The translations under genes were made by a program, and so were the position numbers. DNA of 64,000 nucleotides from Caballeronia sp. M1242 (GTDB lineage Bacteria > Pseudomonadota > Gammaproteobacteria > Burkholderiales > Burkholderiaceae), in contig NZ_CP071129.1 in the NCBI RefSeq assembly GCF_017220215.1, positions 1 through 64,000 on the forward strand. Reading direction: 5' to 3'. The stretch's first letter is position 1; each line of letters begins with the position of its first letter. The notes under the pieces are model-generated. The model saw only the letters and a list, made by a program, of their open reading frames with translations. It was not told where the DNA came from and made no database searches. Of the stretch, positions 1 to 10,825 are shown piece after piece.

Positions 1-1569
1 ATGAACGATTTCTGGGAACACTGTTCCGCACTGCTGGAGCGCGAGCTCACGCCTCAGCAGTACGTCACGTGGATCAAGCCGCTGACCCCGGTCGACTTCG
101 ATGCCGACGCGAGCACGCTGCGCATCGCCGCGCCGAACCGCTTCAAGCTCGACTGGGTGAAGAGCCAGTTTTCCGGACGCATCGCGGACGTGGCGCGCGA
201 GTTCTTCAGCGCGCCCATCGACGTGCAATTCGTTCTCGATCCGAAAGCGACCGCTCGCAGCGCCGTCGGCGGCGCGCCGAACGCCGCGCCGCGCGTGAGT
301 GTCACGCCGCCGCGGCCGCCTGCGCCGGCGGCGGCGCCCGCCGCGCCTTCGGTGGTGGCGCACGCGAACGCGACGGCGCACGTCAACGCGCTTGCCGCCG
401 AAGCCGCGCAGCAGGCGCAGGCCACGCACGAAGAACAGGTCGACCTCGATCTCCCGAGCCTCGACGCCAACGAAGCCGCCGCTGGCCGGCGCACGTGGCG
501 GCCGGGCGGCGCGCCGTCGGCGGGCGGTGAAACCGATTCCGCCTACGAACGTTCGAAGCTCAATCCGGTGCTCACGTTCGACAACTTCGTGACCGGCAAG
601 GCGAACCAGCTTGCCCGCGCGGCGGCCATTCAGGTCGCGGACAACCCGGGCATCTCGTACAACCCGCTCTTTCTGTATGGCGGCGTGGGCCTCGGCAAGA
701 CACACCTGATCCACGCCATCGGCAATCAGCTGCTGATGGACAAGGCCGGCGCGCGCATCCGCTACATTCATGCGGAGCAGTACGTGTCCGACGTGGTGAA
801 GGCGTACCAGCGCAAGGCGTTCGACGACTTCAAGCGCTACTACCACTCGCTCGACCTGCTGCTGATCGACGATATCCAGTTCTTCTCGGGCAAGTCGCGC
901 ACGCAGGAAGAATTCTTCTATGCGTTCGAGGCGCTCGTCGCCAACAAGGCGCAGGTCATCATCACGAGCGACACGTATCCGAAGGAAATCTCCGGTATCG
1001 ACGATCGCCTGATCTCGCGCTTCGACTCCGGTTTGACGGTCGCCATCGAGCCGCCGGAACTCGAGATGCGCGTCGCCATCCTGATGCGCAAGGCGATTTC
1101 CGAAGGCGTGAGCCTGTCGGAAGATGTGGCGTTCTTCGTCGCCAAGCATTTGCGCTCGAACGTGCGCGAACTGGAAGGCGCGCTGCGCAAGATTCTCGCG
1201 TACTCGAAGTTTCACGGCCGCGACATCACCATCGAGCTGACCAAAGAGGCGCTCAAAGACCTGCTGACGGTGCAGAACCGGCAGATCTCGGTCGAGAACA
1301 TCCAGAAGACGGTCGCGGATTTCTACAACATCAAGGTCGCCGACATGTACTCGAAAAAGCGGCCGGCCAATATCGCGCGTCCGCGTCAAATCGCCATGTA
1401 TCTGGCGAAGGAACTGACGCAGAAAAGCCTGCCCGAAATCGGCGAACTGTTCGGCGGCCGCGACCACACGACGGTGCTGCACGCAGTGCGCAAGATTGCC
1501 GCCGAGCGCGGCAACGACGCGCAGCTGAACCACGAACTGCACGTGCTGGAACAGACGCTGAAGGGCTGA
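1..1569 (+). CDS. dnaA: Chromosomal replication initiator DnaA
   Basis: A 522-residue AAA+ ATPase that binds DnaA boxes at oriC and opens the origin. The N-terminal DnaB-interaction domain (about residues 1-80) is followed by a low-complexity Ala/Pro linker (about 85-150), longer than in enteric DnaA. The AAA+ core has Walker A GLGKT (K233) and Walker [10 protein letters not shown] (D290-D291), and the C-terminal DNA-binding domain carries the DnaA signature GRDHTTV near residue 488. The ATG is base 1, so the upstream promoter and any origin lie outside the window. dnaN follows after 275 bp in the same orientation, the usual initiator-clamp arrangement. Confidence 0.99.
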   Translation: MNDFWEHCSALLERELTPQQYVTWIKPLTPVDFDADASTLRIAAPNRFKLDWVKSQFSGRIADVAREFFSAPIDVQFVLDPKATARSAVGGAPNAAPRVSVTPPRPPAPAAAPAAPSVVAHANATAHVNALAAEAAQQAQATHEEQVDLDLPSLDANEAAAGRRTWRPGGAPSAGGETDSAYERSKLNPVLTFDNFVTGKANQLARAAAIQVADNPGISYNPLFLYGGVGLGKTHLIHAIGNQLLMDKAGARIRYIHAEQYVSDVVKAYQRKAFDDFKRYYHSLDLLLIDDIQFFSGKSRTQEEFFYAFEALVANKAQVIITSDTYPKEISGIDDRLISRFDSGLTVAIEPPELEMRVAILMRKAISEGVSLSEDVAFFVAKHLRSNVRELEGALRKILAYSKFHGRDITIELTKEALKDLLTVQNRQISVENIQKTVADFYNIKVADMYSKKRPANIARPRQIAMYLAKELTQKSLPEIGELFGGRDHTTVLHAVRKIAAERGNDAQLNHELHVLEQTLKG

Positions 1570-1844
1570 CGAGAGCCGCCGGGCGGCGCGCGGCGGCAGG
1601 CGTCGATTGTTGCGCGTGCGGGCCTGTTTATTGGCGAAAACGCCCCCAATTTCTAGGGAGCCGTGCTGTTTTCAGGCACAATACAGGTTTGCCGTCCGCT
1701 GGCCTGGACGGTTCTGAAGCGCAAGCTTTCGCGAGTGACCGGCGGGGGGCCGGCAACGCGTGTTACGAGGTTGTCCGGCGGGCGAACGGTGGCGCTACGG
1801 TGGCGAACCGCCCGGACAGGCCGTCACATCAATGAAGGAACTCT
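1570..1844. other. dnaA-dnaN intergenic region
   Basis: 275 bp without a credible gene. It presumably carries the dnaN promoter. I found no cluster of TTATCCACA-like DnaA boxes here, so the origin is probably upstream of dnaA and outside the window. A GAAGGAACT Shine-Dalgarno region lies directly before the dnaN ATG. Confidence 0.5.
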
Positions 1845-2948
1845 ATGCAACTGGTCAAGACCGAACGAGATAATCTTCTAAGGCCGCTGCAAACCGTGAG
1901 CGGTATCGTAGAACGCCGCCATACGTTGCCTATCCTCGCCAATCTGCTCATCACCAAGAACGGCGCGGACGTGTCGTTCCTTTCGACGGACCTCGAACTT
2001 CAGATCACCACGCGCGCCGACTTCGGCGTCGGCGGCGATCAGGTCGCCACCACCGTCGCCGCGCGCAAGCTGCTCGACATCCTGCGCGCCATGCCCGTCG
2101 GCGAAGTCGCGCTCGACCTCTCCGACAAGCGCCTCACCGTGCGCTCGGGCAAGAGCCGCTTCAACTTGCAGACGCTCGCCGCAGACGAGTTCCCCACGGT
2201 CAACCAGGCTACTGACTTCGGCGCGAGCCTGTCGGTTCCCCAAAAGACGTTCCGCCAGCTGCTCGGCATGGTGTATTTCGCGATGGCGCAGCAGGACATC
2301 CGCTATTACCTGAATGGCATGCTGCTGGTAGTGGACGGCGACCAGCTGATGGCGGTCGCCACGGACGGCCACCGCCTCGCGTTCTCGTCCATGAAGATCG
2401 AAGGCGCGTTCCCGCGTCAGGAAGTCATCATTCCGCGCAAGACCATTCTCGAATTGCAGCGCCTGCTGGAAGACATCGACGACACGCTGAAAATCGACAT
2501 CGCCGCGACGCAGGTCAAGTTCACGTTCGGTCAGGTGGAACTGGTGTCCAAGCTCGTCGAAGGCAAGTTCCCCGACTTCCAGCGCGTGATTCCGAAGTCG
2601 CACAAGAACACGTTCGAGATCGGCCGCGAAGAGTTGCAGCGTTCCCTTCAACGCGCGGCCATTCTCACGTCCGACAAGTTCAAGGGCGTGCGCTGCCTCG
2701 TCGAACCGGGCCAGCTCAAGATCATGTCCACGAACGCCGACCAGGAAGAAGCACAGGAAGAACTCGAAATCGCGTATCAGGGCGATACCGTCGATATCGG
2801 ATTCAACGTCACGTATCTGCTCGACGTGCTCGCGAATCTGAAGGTCGACACGCTCCAGGTGGCGCTCGGCGACGCGAATTCCAGCGCGCTGATCACCATT
2901 CCGGAGAACGAGGAATTCAAATACGTGGTGATGCCGATGCGCATCTGA
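1845..2948 (+). CDS. dnaN: DNA polymerase III beta sliding clamp
   Basis: A 367-residue protein of normal length for the family, spanning the three repeated clamp domains. It forms the dimeric ring that tethers DNA polymerase III and other clamp-binding enzymes to DNA. The start MQLVKTERDNLL and the C-terminal end YVVMPMRI are typical of beta clamps; the C-terminus forms part of the hydrophobic groove for clamp-binding peptides. The start is supported by AAGGA 6 bp upstream. It sits between dnaA and gyrB, and a strong terminator hairpin follows, so gyrB probably has its own promoter. Confidence 0.99.
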   Translation: MQLVKTERDNLLRPLQTVSGIVERRHTLPILANLLITKNGADVSFLSTDLELQITTRADFGVGGDQVATTVAARKLLDILRAMPVGEVALDLSDKRLTVRSGKSRFNLQTLAADEFPTVNQATDFGASLSVPQKTFRQLLGMVYFAMAQQDIRYYLNGMLLVVDGDQLMAVATDGHRLAFSSMKIEGAFPRQEVIIPRKTILELQRLLEDIDDTLKIDIAATQVKFTFGQVELVSKLVEGKFPDFQRVIPKSHKNTFEIGREELQRSLQRAAILTSDKFKGVRCLVEPGQLKIMSTNADQEEAQEELEIAYQGDTVDIGFNVTYLLDVLANLKVDTLQVALGDANSSALITIPENEEFKYVVMPMRI

Positions 2949-2972
2949 CGCGTACGACACCGATCACACTCC

Positions 2973-3001
2973 AAGGGGCGGCGCGCCCCTTTGGCGTTTT
3001 T
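2973..3001 (+). terminator. Rho-independent terminator after dnaN
   Basis: An 8-bp GC-rich stem (AAGGGGCG/CGCCCCTT) with a 3-nt loop is followed by TTGGCGTTTTT. It lies 25 bp past the dnaN stop, in the gap before gyrB. Confidence 0.8.
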
Positions 3002-3013
3002 AAGGTGTTTTGA

Positions 3014-5554
<2,541 letters not shown>

Positions 5555-5598
5555 GGGGAATGGGGGCGCTCAAGCCGCCCGCTTGCATTAAGGCAACC

Positions 5599-6495
5599 AT
5601 GCAGCGCCGTCACCCGCCCGACATCCTTCAGCGCTTCGAGGCGTTGAAGGTTTGGCAACGCGGTGACGAGCGCGCGCCTCACAAGCCATTACTGGCATTG
5701 CTCGCGCTCGGCTTGTACAGCCGCGGAGTCCGCGAGGTGCCGTTCAACCAGTACGAAAGCAAGCTGAACGAACTCCTGCGGGAGTTCGGCCCGTGGCGGC
5801 GCACGCTGTATCCGGAGATGCCGTTTCTTCGCCTGCAAAGCGACGACGTGTGGCGCGTCGCGGCGCACGGCTCGGTGGGTGGCCTCGCGTCCAACGCGGC
5901 GCTGACGAAGACGCAGTTGCGCAGCATCGACGCAACCGGCCAATTCTCCGATGACGTCCAACGCACCTTCGACAGCGATCCGCAAGCCATCCGCGACGTT
6001 GCGCGCATATTACTCGACGCGCATTTTCCCGACAGCATGCACGAGGACATTCTCGCCGCGGTCGGCCTGACGCTTCACGCGCCGCTGACAGCTAGAACGC
6101 GTCGCAGTCCAGACTTTCGCGACGACGTACTCAGGGCGTACCAGTACCGCTGCGCGCTGTGCAATCTCGACATGCGCATCAGCAACCGCACAATCGGCCT
6201 AGAAGCCGCGCACATTAAATGGTTCCAGTTCGAAGGACCCGACGTCGTCGAAAACGGCATCGCGCTGTGCTGCCTGCATCACAGGCTCTTCGATATCGGC
6301 GCTTTCACGCTCGGCGATGAGCGTCGCGTGCTGGTCTCCGAGGAAGCGCACGGCACCGAGCAGTTCGATCACGTCTTGCTGCGGCATCACGGCAGTCGAC
6401 TCAACGCGCCGGTCAGAGCGGAACATCACCCGTCGAGCCAGTTCGTCGCCTGGCATCGCTCCCAAGTCTTCCGCGGACAACCGCGCCCCCTCTAA
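5599..6495 (+). CDS. HNH restriction endonuclease, phosphorothioate-DNA-binding type
   Basis: A 298-residue protein with two recognisable parts. The N-terminal region (about 15-110) has HKPLLALLALGLYSRG at 28 and PFLRLQSDDVWRV at 75-87, the hallmarks I associate with the sulfur-binding domain of ScoMcrA/SprMcrA-type enzymes, which recognise phosphorothioated DNA. The C-terminal half is a zinc-type HNH nuclease: C185-x2-C188, then EAAHIKW with H205, N219, and CCLHH with H228. Such Type IV enzymes cut foreign DNA carrying the Dnd/Ssp sulfur modification. The ATG at 5599 has AAGG upstream and clears gyrB; ATG 5560 and TTG 5551 are alternatives. No dnd/ssp genes are visible nearby, as expected for a stand-alone Type IV gene. 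Family assignment is by motif memory. Confidence 0.75.
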   Translation: MQRRHPPDILQRFEALKVWQRGDERAPHKPLLALLALGLYSRGVREVPFNQYESKLNELLREFGPWRRTLYPEMPFLRLQSDDVWRVAAHGSVGGLASNAALTKTQLRSIDATGQFSDDVQRTFDSDPQAIRDVARILLDAHFPDSMHEDILAAVGLTLHAPLTARTRRSPDFRDDVLRAYQYRCALCNLDMRISNRTIGLEAAHIKWFQFEGPDVVENGIALCCLHHRLFDIGAFTLGDERRVLVSEEAHGTEQFDHVLLRHHGSRLNAPVRAEHHPSSQFVAWHRSQVFRGQPRPL

Positions 6496-6595
6496 TCCCC
6501 GAAGCCGCCGCCGCAACCCGCGTACACTTCGGCTTCGAGCCAATCCATCACGCGCGGGCCCACCCGCGCGCATCGCAATCAAGAGAACTTCCCCC

Positions 6596-6790
6596 ATGTT
6601 CACCTGCCGAAACCAGTCCTGCCAAGCAGAATGGCAGCCCTCGGACGTCGTCATCAAAAACGAAGGCCAAGGTCTGCTGTTCCGCTGCCCGATGTGCGGC
6701 GCGCGTAATTACGTGATGCGCCACGAGTCGCCGGAGGGCGCCGTCTCCTACGAACAAGTCAGCGACATCCCGCCGCGAGGCTCGCATTAA
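6596..6790 (+). CDS. Small zinc-ribbon protein, function unknown
   Basis: A 64-residue protein with a four-Cys zinc-ribbon pattern: CRNQSC near the N-terminus and CPMC about 30 residues later. The segment after the second knuckle (GARNYVMRHES) resembles small nucleic-acid-associated ribbons, but I cannot name the function. It ends 4 bp before dbpA and probably shares its transcript. A purine-rich AAGAGAA lies 8 bp upstream of the ATG. Too small for a secure family call. Confidence 0.75.
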   Translation: MFTCRNQSCQAEWQPSDVVIKNEGQGLLFRCPMCGARNYVMRHESPEGAVSYEQVSDIPPRGSH

Positions 6791-6794
6791 CGCC

Positions 6795-8177
6795 ATGACC
6801 ACCGACACTTCCTTCGCGAACCTGCCGCTCGCCCCCGCGATGCAGGCGAACCTGCAACAACTCGGCTACACGTCGATGACGCCGATTCAGGCCGCCAGTC
6901 TGCCGCATGCGCTTGCCGGGCACGACCTCATCGCGCAGGCGAAAACCGGCAGCGGCAAGACCGCCGCCTTCACTTTGCCGCTGCTCGCGCGGCTCGATGC
7001 GAAGCAGTTCGCCGTGCAGGCGCTCGTGCTCTGTCCGACGCGCGAACTCGCCGATCAGGTCACGCAGGAAATCCGCCGCCTCGCGCGCGCGGAAGAAAAC
7101 GTGAAGGTGCTGACGCTGTGCGGCGGAACGCCCATGCGTCCGCAGATCGCGAGTCTCGAGCACGGCGCGCATATCGTCGTGGGAACGCCGGGGCGCATCA
7201 TGGATCATCTGCAGCGCGAAACGCTTTCGCTCGCCGCAGTCCGCACGCTCGTCCTCGATGAAGCCGACCGCATGCTCGACATGGGCTTCTTCGACGATAT
7301 CGCGTCCGTCGCGCGACAGTGCCCGAAGGACCGGCAGACGCTGCTCTTTTCCGCGACGTATCCCGAAGGCATCGCGAAGCTGAGCCAGCAGTTTCTGCGC
7401 AATCCGCGCGAGATCAAGCTCACCGAGCAGCACAGCAATGCCAAGATCAAGCAGCGGTTCTATCAGGTGGAAGATCACGAACGGCTGCATGCGGTCGGGC
7501 TGCTGCTGGATCACTATCGTCCGGTGAGCACGCTCGCGTTTTGCAATACCAAGCAGCAGTGCCGCGACTTGCTCGACGTGTTGCGCGCGCAAGGATTCGA
7601 GGCGCTCACGTTGCATGGCGAGCTGGAGCAGCGCGAACGCGATCAGGTGCTCGTGCAGTTCGCCAATCGCAGCTGTTCAGTGCTCGTCGCGACCGACGTG
7701 GCGGCGCGCGGGCTCGACATCGCGCAACTGGAAGCGGTCATCAACGTCGACGTGACGCCGGACCCGGAAGTGCATGTGCATCGCATCGGCCGCACGGGGC
7801 GCGCGGGCGAGGAGGGCTGGGCGCTGTCGCTCGCGAGCATGGATGAAATGGGGCGCGTGGGCGCGATCGAAGAAGCGCAGCGCGCGGAAGTAGAGTGGCA
7901 TCCGCTGTCGGAATTGACGTCGGCGGAACCGGGGCATCTGAAGCCGCCGATGGCCACGTTGCAGATTCTCGGCGGACGCAAGGACAAGATCCGCCCGGGC
8001 GACGTGCTCGGGGCGCTGACCGGCGAAGCGGGTTTCGACGGCGCGCAGATCGGCAAGATCAACGTGATGGATATGGTGACTTATGTGGCGGTAGAGCGCG
8101 GCATTGCCGATGACGCCATCCGCAGGCTCGGCGCCGGGAAGCTGAAGGGGCGCAAGGTGAAGGTGCGGCGGATTTGA
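6795..8177 (+). CDS. dbpA: ATP-dependent RNA helicase DbpA
   Basis: A 460-residue DEAD-box helicase. It shows the Q motif (TSMTPIQAASLP), Walker A AKTGSGKT, PTRELADQV, the DEAD box VLDEADRMLDMGFF, SAT, and the C-terminal helicase motif HRIGRTGRAG. The last ~75 residues (ILGGRKDKIRPGDVLGAL onward) form the DbpA-specific RNA-binding domain that in E. coli recognises hairpin 92 of 23S rRNA, so the role is late 50S ribosome assembly. This C-terminal domain distinguishes it from RhlE/SrmB. It follows the zinc-ribbon gene by 4 bp and converges on the MFS gene. Confidence 0.95.
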   Translation: MTTDTSFANLPLAPAMQANLQQLGYTSMTPIQAASLPHALAGHDLIAQAKTGSGKTAAFTLPLLARLDAKQFAVQALVLCPTRELADQVTQEIRRLARAEENVKVLTLCGGTPMRPQIASLEHGAHIVVGTPGRIMDHLQRETLSLAAVRTLVLDEADRMLDMGFFDDIASVARQCPKDRQTLLFSATYPEGIAKLSQQFLRNPREIKLTEQHSNAKIKQRFYQVEDHERLHAVGLLLDHYRPVSTLAFCNTKQQCRDLLDVLRAQGFEALTLHGELEQRERDQVLVQFANRSCSVLVATDVAARGLDIAQLEAVINVDVTPDPEVHVHRIGRTGRAGEEGWALSLASMDEMGRVGAIEEAQRAEVEWHPLSELTSAEPGHLKPPMATLQILGGRKDKIRPGDVLGALTGEAGFDGAQIGKINVMDMVTYVAVERGIADDAIRRLGAGKLKGRKVKVRRI

Positions 8178-8192
8178 GCGGCGGGCTCCAAC

Positions 8193-9554
8193 TCACTCCC
8201 GCGCCATCCCCGCCGCCGAGCCGGCATCACGCGTCACCAGCCTTAACCCGCTCGCGACGCTTGCCGCCCCCGCGAACCCCGCGCCAAGCGAAAGCGCGAG
8301 CGCCGGACCGTGCTTTCCCGCGATGCCGAAGCACAGCGCAACGAGCGCCGCGCCCGTCGCCTGACCGACGAGCCGCGCGGTGGCGACCACGCCGCTCGCA
8401 CCGCCGCTTCGCTCGCGCGGCGCGCTGGCCATGAACGCCTTCAAGTTCGGCGACTGAAAGAAGCCGAAGCCCGCGCCACAAATCGACATGCGAATGCAGA
8501 TATCCAGCGCATGCGGATTCGCGGGCAGCGCCGCAAGCGACACCATGCCCGCGCACAGAATGGCGAGCCCGATGCCGCCGAGCAGACCCGGCGCGTAGCG
8601 GTCAGACAAGCGCCCCGCGATGGGCGCCATCAACGCGACGAGCACCGACCACGGCGTCATCAGGAAGCCGGTTTCCACCTGCGTGCGGCCGAGGACGGTC
8701 TCGAAGTAGAACGGCAGCGACACGAACGCGAGCCCTTGCGCGGCGAACGAGCAGACGGCGGTCATCGTCGAGAGCGCGAACATCGGGCGTCGAAACAGAT
8801 CGACGGGCAGCATCGGCGCGGGATGGCCGCGCTCGCGTCGAAGCATCAGCGCGCCCGCGACGAGCGCAACGGCCAGCGCCGCGAGCACCGTGTGCGATGG
8901 CGCCCGCTGCGCCGCTTCCCCGAGCGCAAAAATCAGCGACGCGAACGTGACGACGTTGAGCGCCGCCGCCACGCGATCGAAGCCGTGCGCGCTGCGCTTC
9001 GTCTGCGGCAGCGCGGGCCACGCGATAAAAAGCGCGAGCACGCCGACCGGCAGATTCACCGCGAAGAGCCACGGCCACGTCCCGAGCGACAGCACGATGG
9101 ACGCCACCGTCGGCCCGACCGCGAACGCAATGCCGACAATCAGCGCGTTCAGTCCCACGCCGCGCCCGAGCCGGTGCAGCGGAAACAGCGCGCTGATGAG
9201 TGCCGTATTGACGCTCATGATCGCGCTCGCGCCGAGCCCTTGAAGCAGGCGCGCGGCGACGAGCGTCGGCAGCGACCACGAGAACGCGCATATCGCGGAT
9301 GCGATCGTGAACACGACAAGGCCGCCCAGATAAACGCGCCGATGCCCGACGATGCCACCGAGCGCCGCGAACGGCAGCAGCGTGGCGACCATCGCGAGCT
9401 GATACGCGTTGATGATCCAGACGGAGGCCGCGGGCGTCGAGCCGAGATCGGCGGCGATGGCGGGCAGCGCCGTATTCGCGATGGCGGTATCGAGTGTCGC
9501 CAGCGCGACGGCCAGCAGAATGGCGGCCATGCCGCGCCGCTCGCGGGAGGTCAT
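8193..9554 (-). CDS. MFS transporter, DHA2-type drug exporter
   Basis: A 453-residue, very hydrophobic integral membrane protein. The first helix contains LDTAIANTALPAIAADL, the signature of the 14-TM DHA2 family (EmrB/SmvA/QacA relatives), followed by a GGIVGHRR loop typical of MFS motif A. Such proteins export drugs or cationic compounds using the proton gradient; the substrate cannot be read from sequence. The ATG at 9554 is chosen. An in-frame GTG at 9602 adds 16 residues and is a realistic alternative, since neither site has a convincing Shine-Dalgarno. It is divergent from the DUF488 gene and no regulator gene lies beside it. Confidence 0.88.
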   Translation of the reverse strand: MTSRERRGMAAILLAVALATLDTAIANTALPAIAADLGSTPAASVWIINAYQLAMVATLLPFAALGGIVGHRRVYLGGLVVFTIASAICAFSWSLPTLVAARLLQGLGASAIMSVNTALISALFPLHRLGRGVGLNALIVGIAFAVGPTVASIVLSLGTWPWLFAVNLPVGVLALFIAWPALPQTKRSAHGFDRVAAALNVVTFASLIFALGEAAQRAPSHTVLAALAVALVAGALMLRRERGHPAPMLPVDLFRRPMFALSTMTAVCSFAAQGLAFVSLPFYFETVLGRTQVETGFLMTPWSVLVALMAPIAGRLSDRYAPGLLGGIGLAILCAGMVSLAALPANPHALDICIRMSICGAGFGFFQSPNLKAFMASAPRERSGGASGVVATARLVGQATGAALVALCFGIAGKHGPALALSLGAGFAGAASVASGLRLVTRDAGSAAGMARE

Positions 9555-9721
9555 CGGCGCATCGGGGTCGCGGGGGGCGGATTGGGTGGGATCGGCGGGC
9601 ACGTCGTGTTCCGGAAGTAAGCGGACAAAGAATAATCCGAAACGATACGGGAACGCGACGGATCGCGCTCGAACGCGTCGGCGGCGGTTATGCTGTGACG
9701 ACCAAAACAGGGAGACGGAGC

Positions 9722-10108
9722 ATGGCCATTCGAATCGTGCGGCTCGGCACACCGCGCAGCGAAAACGAAGGCTTGCGCATCGGCACCGTTCGCCGGCCGC
9801 CGCGCGGCGTGCCGAAAGCCGAGTTCGCGAGCCGCAACTTCTATGACGTGTGGTACCCGAATCTGGCGCCATCGGCGGAACGGGTGGCCGAGGCACTGAG
9901 CGCGCAGACGGAGAAGGAGTGGAGCGCCTTCGTGCGGAAGTACAAGGCCGAGATGGCGACGCCGGAGGCGAGCAGGTCGCTCGATCTGCTCGCGGCGCTC
10001 TCGCATACAACCAATCTGTCGGTCGGGTGCTACTGCGAGAATGAGGCGCGGTGTCACCGGTCGGTGCTGCGAGAGCTTTTGCTGAAGCGCGGCGCGGAGG
10101 TGGTCTAG
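9722..10108 (+). CDS. DUF488 family protein
   Basis: A 128-residue protein matching the short DUF488 family: an N-terminal strand, the FYDVWYPNLAPS segment, and the C-terminal Cys/His motif GCYCENEARCHRSVLRELL near residue 100. The motif suggests a metal site or a redox/nuclease-like active site, but the biochemical function is not established. GGGAGACGGAG gives a good Shine-Dalgarno 5-10 bp before the ATG. It is divergent from the MFS exporter and the last intact core gene before the accessory island. Confidence 0.85.
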   Translation: MAIRIVRLGTPRSENEGLRIGTVRRPPRGVPKAEFASRNFYDVWYPNLAPSAERVAEALSAQTEKEWSAFVRKYKAEMATPEASRSLDLLAALSHTTNLSVGCYCENEARCHRSVLRELLLKRGAEVV

Positions 10109-10115
10109 GCGCGAC

Positions 10116-10135
10116 AGACGCCCGTGAGGGCGTCT
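10116..10135. terminator. Hairpin after the DUF488 gene
   Basis: A perfect 8-bp inverted repeat (AGACGCCC, GTGA loop, GGGCGTCT) 8 bp past the DUF488 stop. It has no T-tract in either direction, so termination is plausible but not certain. Confidence 0.45.
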
Positions 10136-10147
10136 ATGGCAAATGCT

Positions 10148-10500
10148 TCAGTCGGTGCCGAATTTCGGCGAGCGCGGGCCGTAGAGCAGGCCGGTCTTGT
10201 CGCCCGTCGCGAGCAGGCGCTGGCTCGTCAGGCCCGCGACGTCGAACGATTTATCCGTCAGCGAGTGGGTGACCTGTTTGGCGATGCCGCCGACCACCAT
10301 GCCGATCAGGCTGCCGTTGCCCACGCCGACGTTGTAGCCGACTTCGTTGCCGTTGGCCGTGGCGGAACCTTTCCACAGTTCGTCGCCCGAGCGCAGATCG
10401 ACGAGCTTCGCGTTCGCCGACACGACCGTCTTGCTGTCGACGACGATGAACTTCGTGCCTAGCTTCTCGCGCGCAGACGACGATGGCGGAATCCCGACGA
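10148..10500 (-). pseudogene. 5'-truncated DUF799 (GNA1162-like) lipoprotein remnant
   Basis: The minus strand keeps only the C-terminal ~115 residues of a DUF799-family lipoprotein, with LGTKFIVVDSKTVVSANAK, KLVDLRSGDELWKG and the end RSPKFGTD. Full-length members are about 200-220 residues, start with a lipobox and usually lie in an operon with CsgG and DUF4810 lipoproteins. Here the lipobox, the N-terminal half and both partner genes are missing, and the homologous frame fades near 10500 into unrelated sequence. An ATG at 10423 could start a 91-residue product, but it would lack export signals. I read this as the scar of a deletion or insertion. Confidence 0.7.
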
Positions 10501-10825
10501 CGGGCTGTCATCGGCGACTGACGTCGAGTAGGACGGGCGTAGACAAGTTGCCGCTTAGTGATTATACGGCTCGCGCTCGGGCCGCCAGCGACCTTGCGCG
10601 AGGACAAGAAGTGGCCAAATTTCGGATCGGAAGCAATTGCAGCGCAGGTATGCCGAGGGTAGAAGGCTAGACGAGCGGAAAAACGGTTCCGCATCACGGT
10701 CTAGCGTGTGTCGGAAGTCTTCCACGCTGCGGCTGCCCTTCCGTTCGCGCATGCGCTGATAGTCCGAGCAGCGACGCAGCATTCGCGATCGAGTCCACTC
10801 TATCCTGACAGCAACACCGAGATTC
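10501..10825. other. Non-coding stretch upstream of the muramidase gene
   Basis: 325 bp between the DUF799 remnant and the cell-wall hydrolase. I see no domain, tRNA fragment or transposase end. A minus-strand frame at 10555-10827 encodes 90 Arg-rich residues that match nothing I know. The hydrolase promoter should lie here, but I cannot point to convincing -35/-10 boxes. Confidence 0.4.

Noticed and set aside
1570-1844. oriC in the dnaA-dnaN gap
   Set aside because: No cluster of DnaA boxes or AT-rich unwinding repeats; the origin is more likely upstream of dnaA, outside the window.
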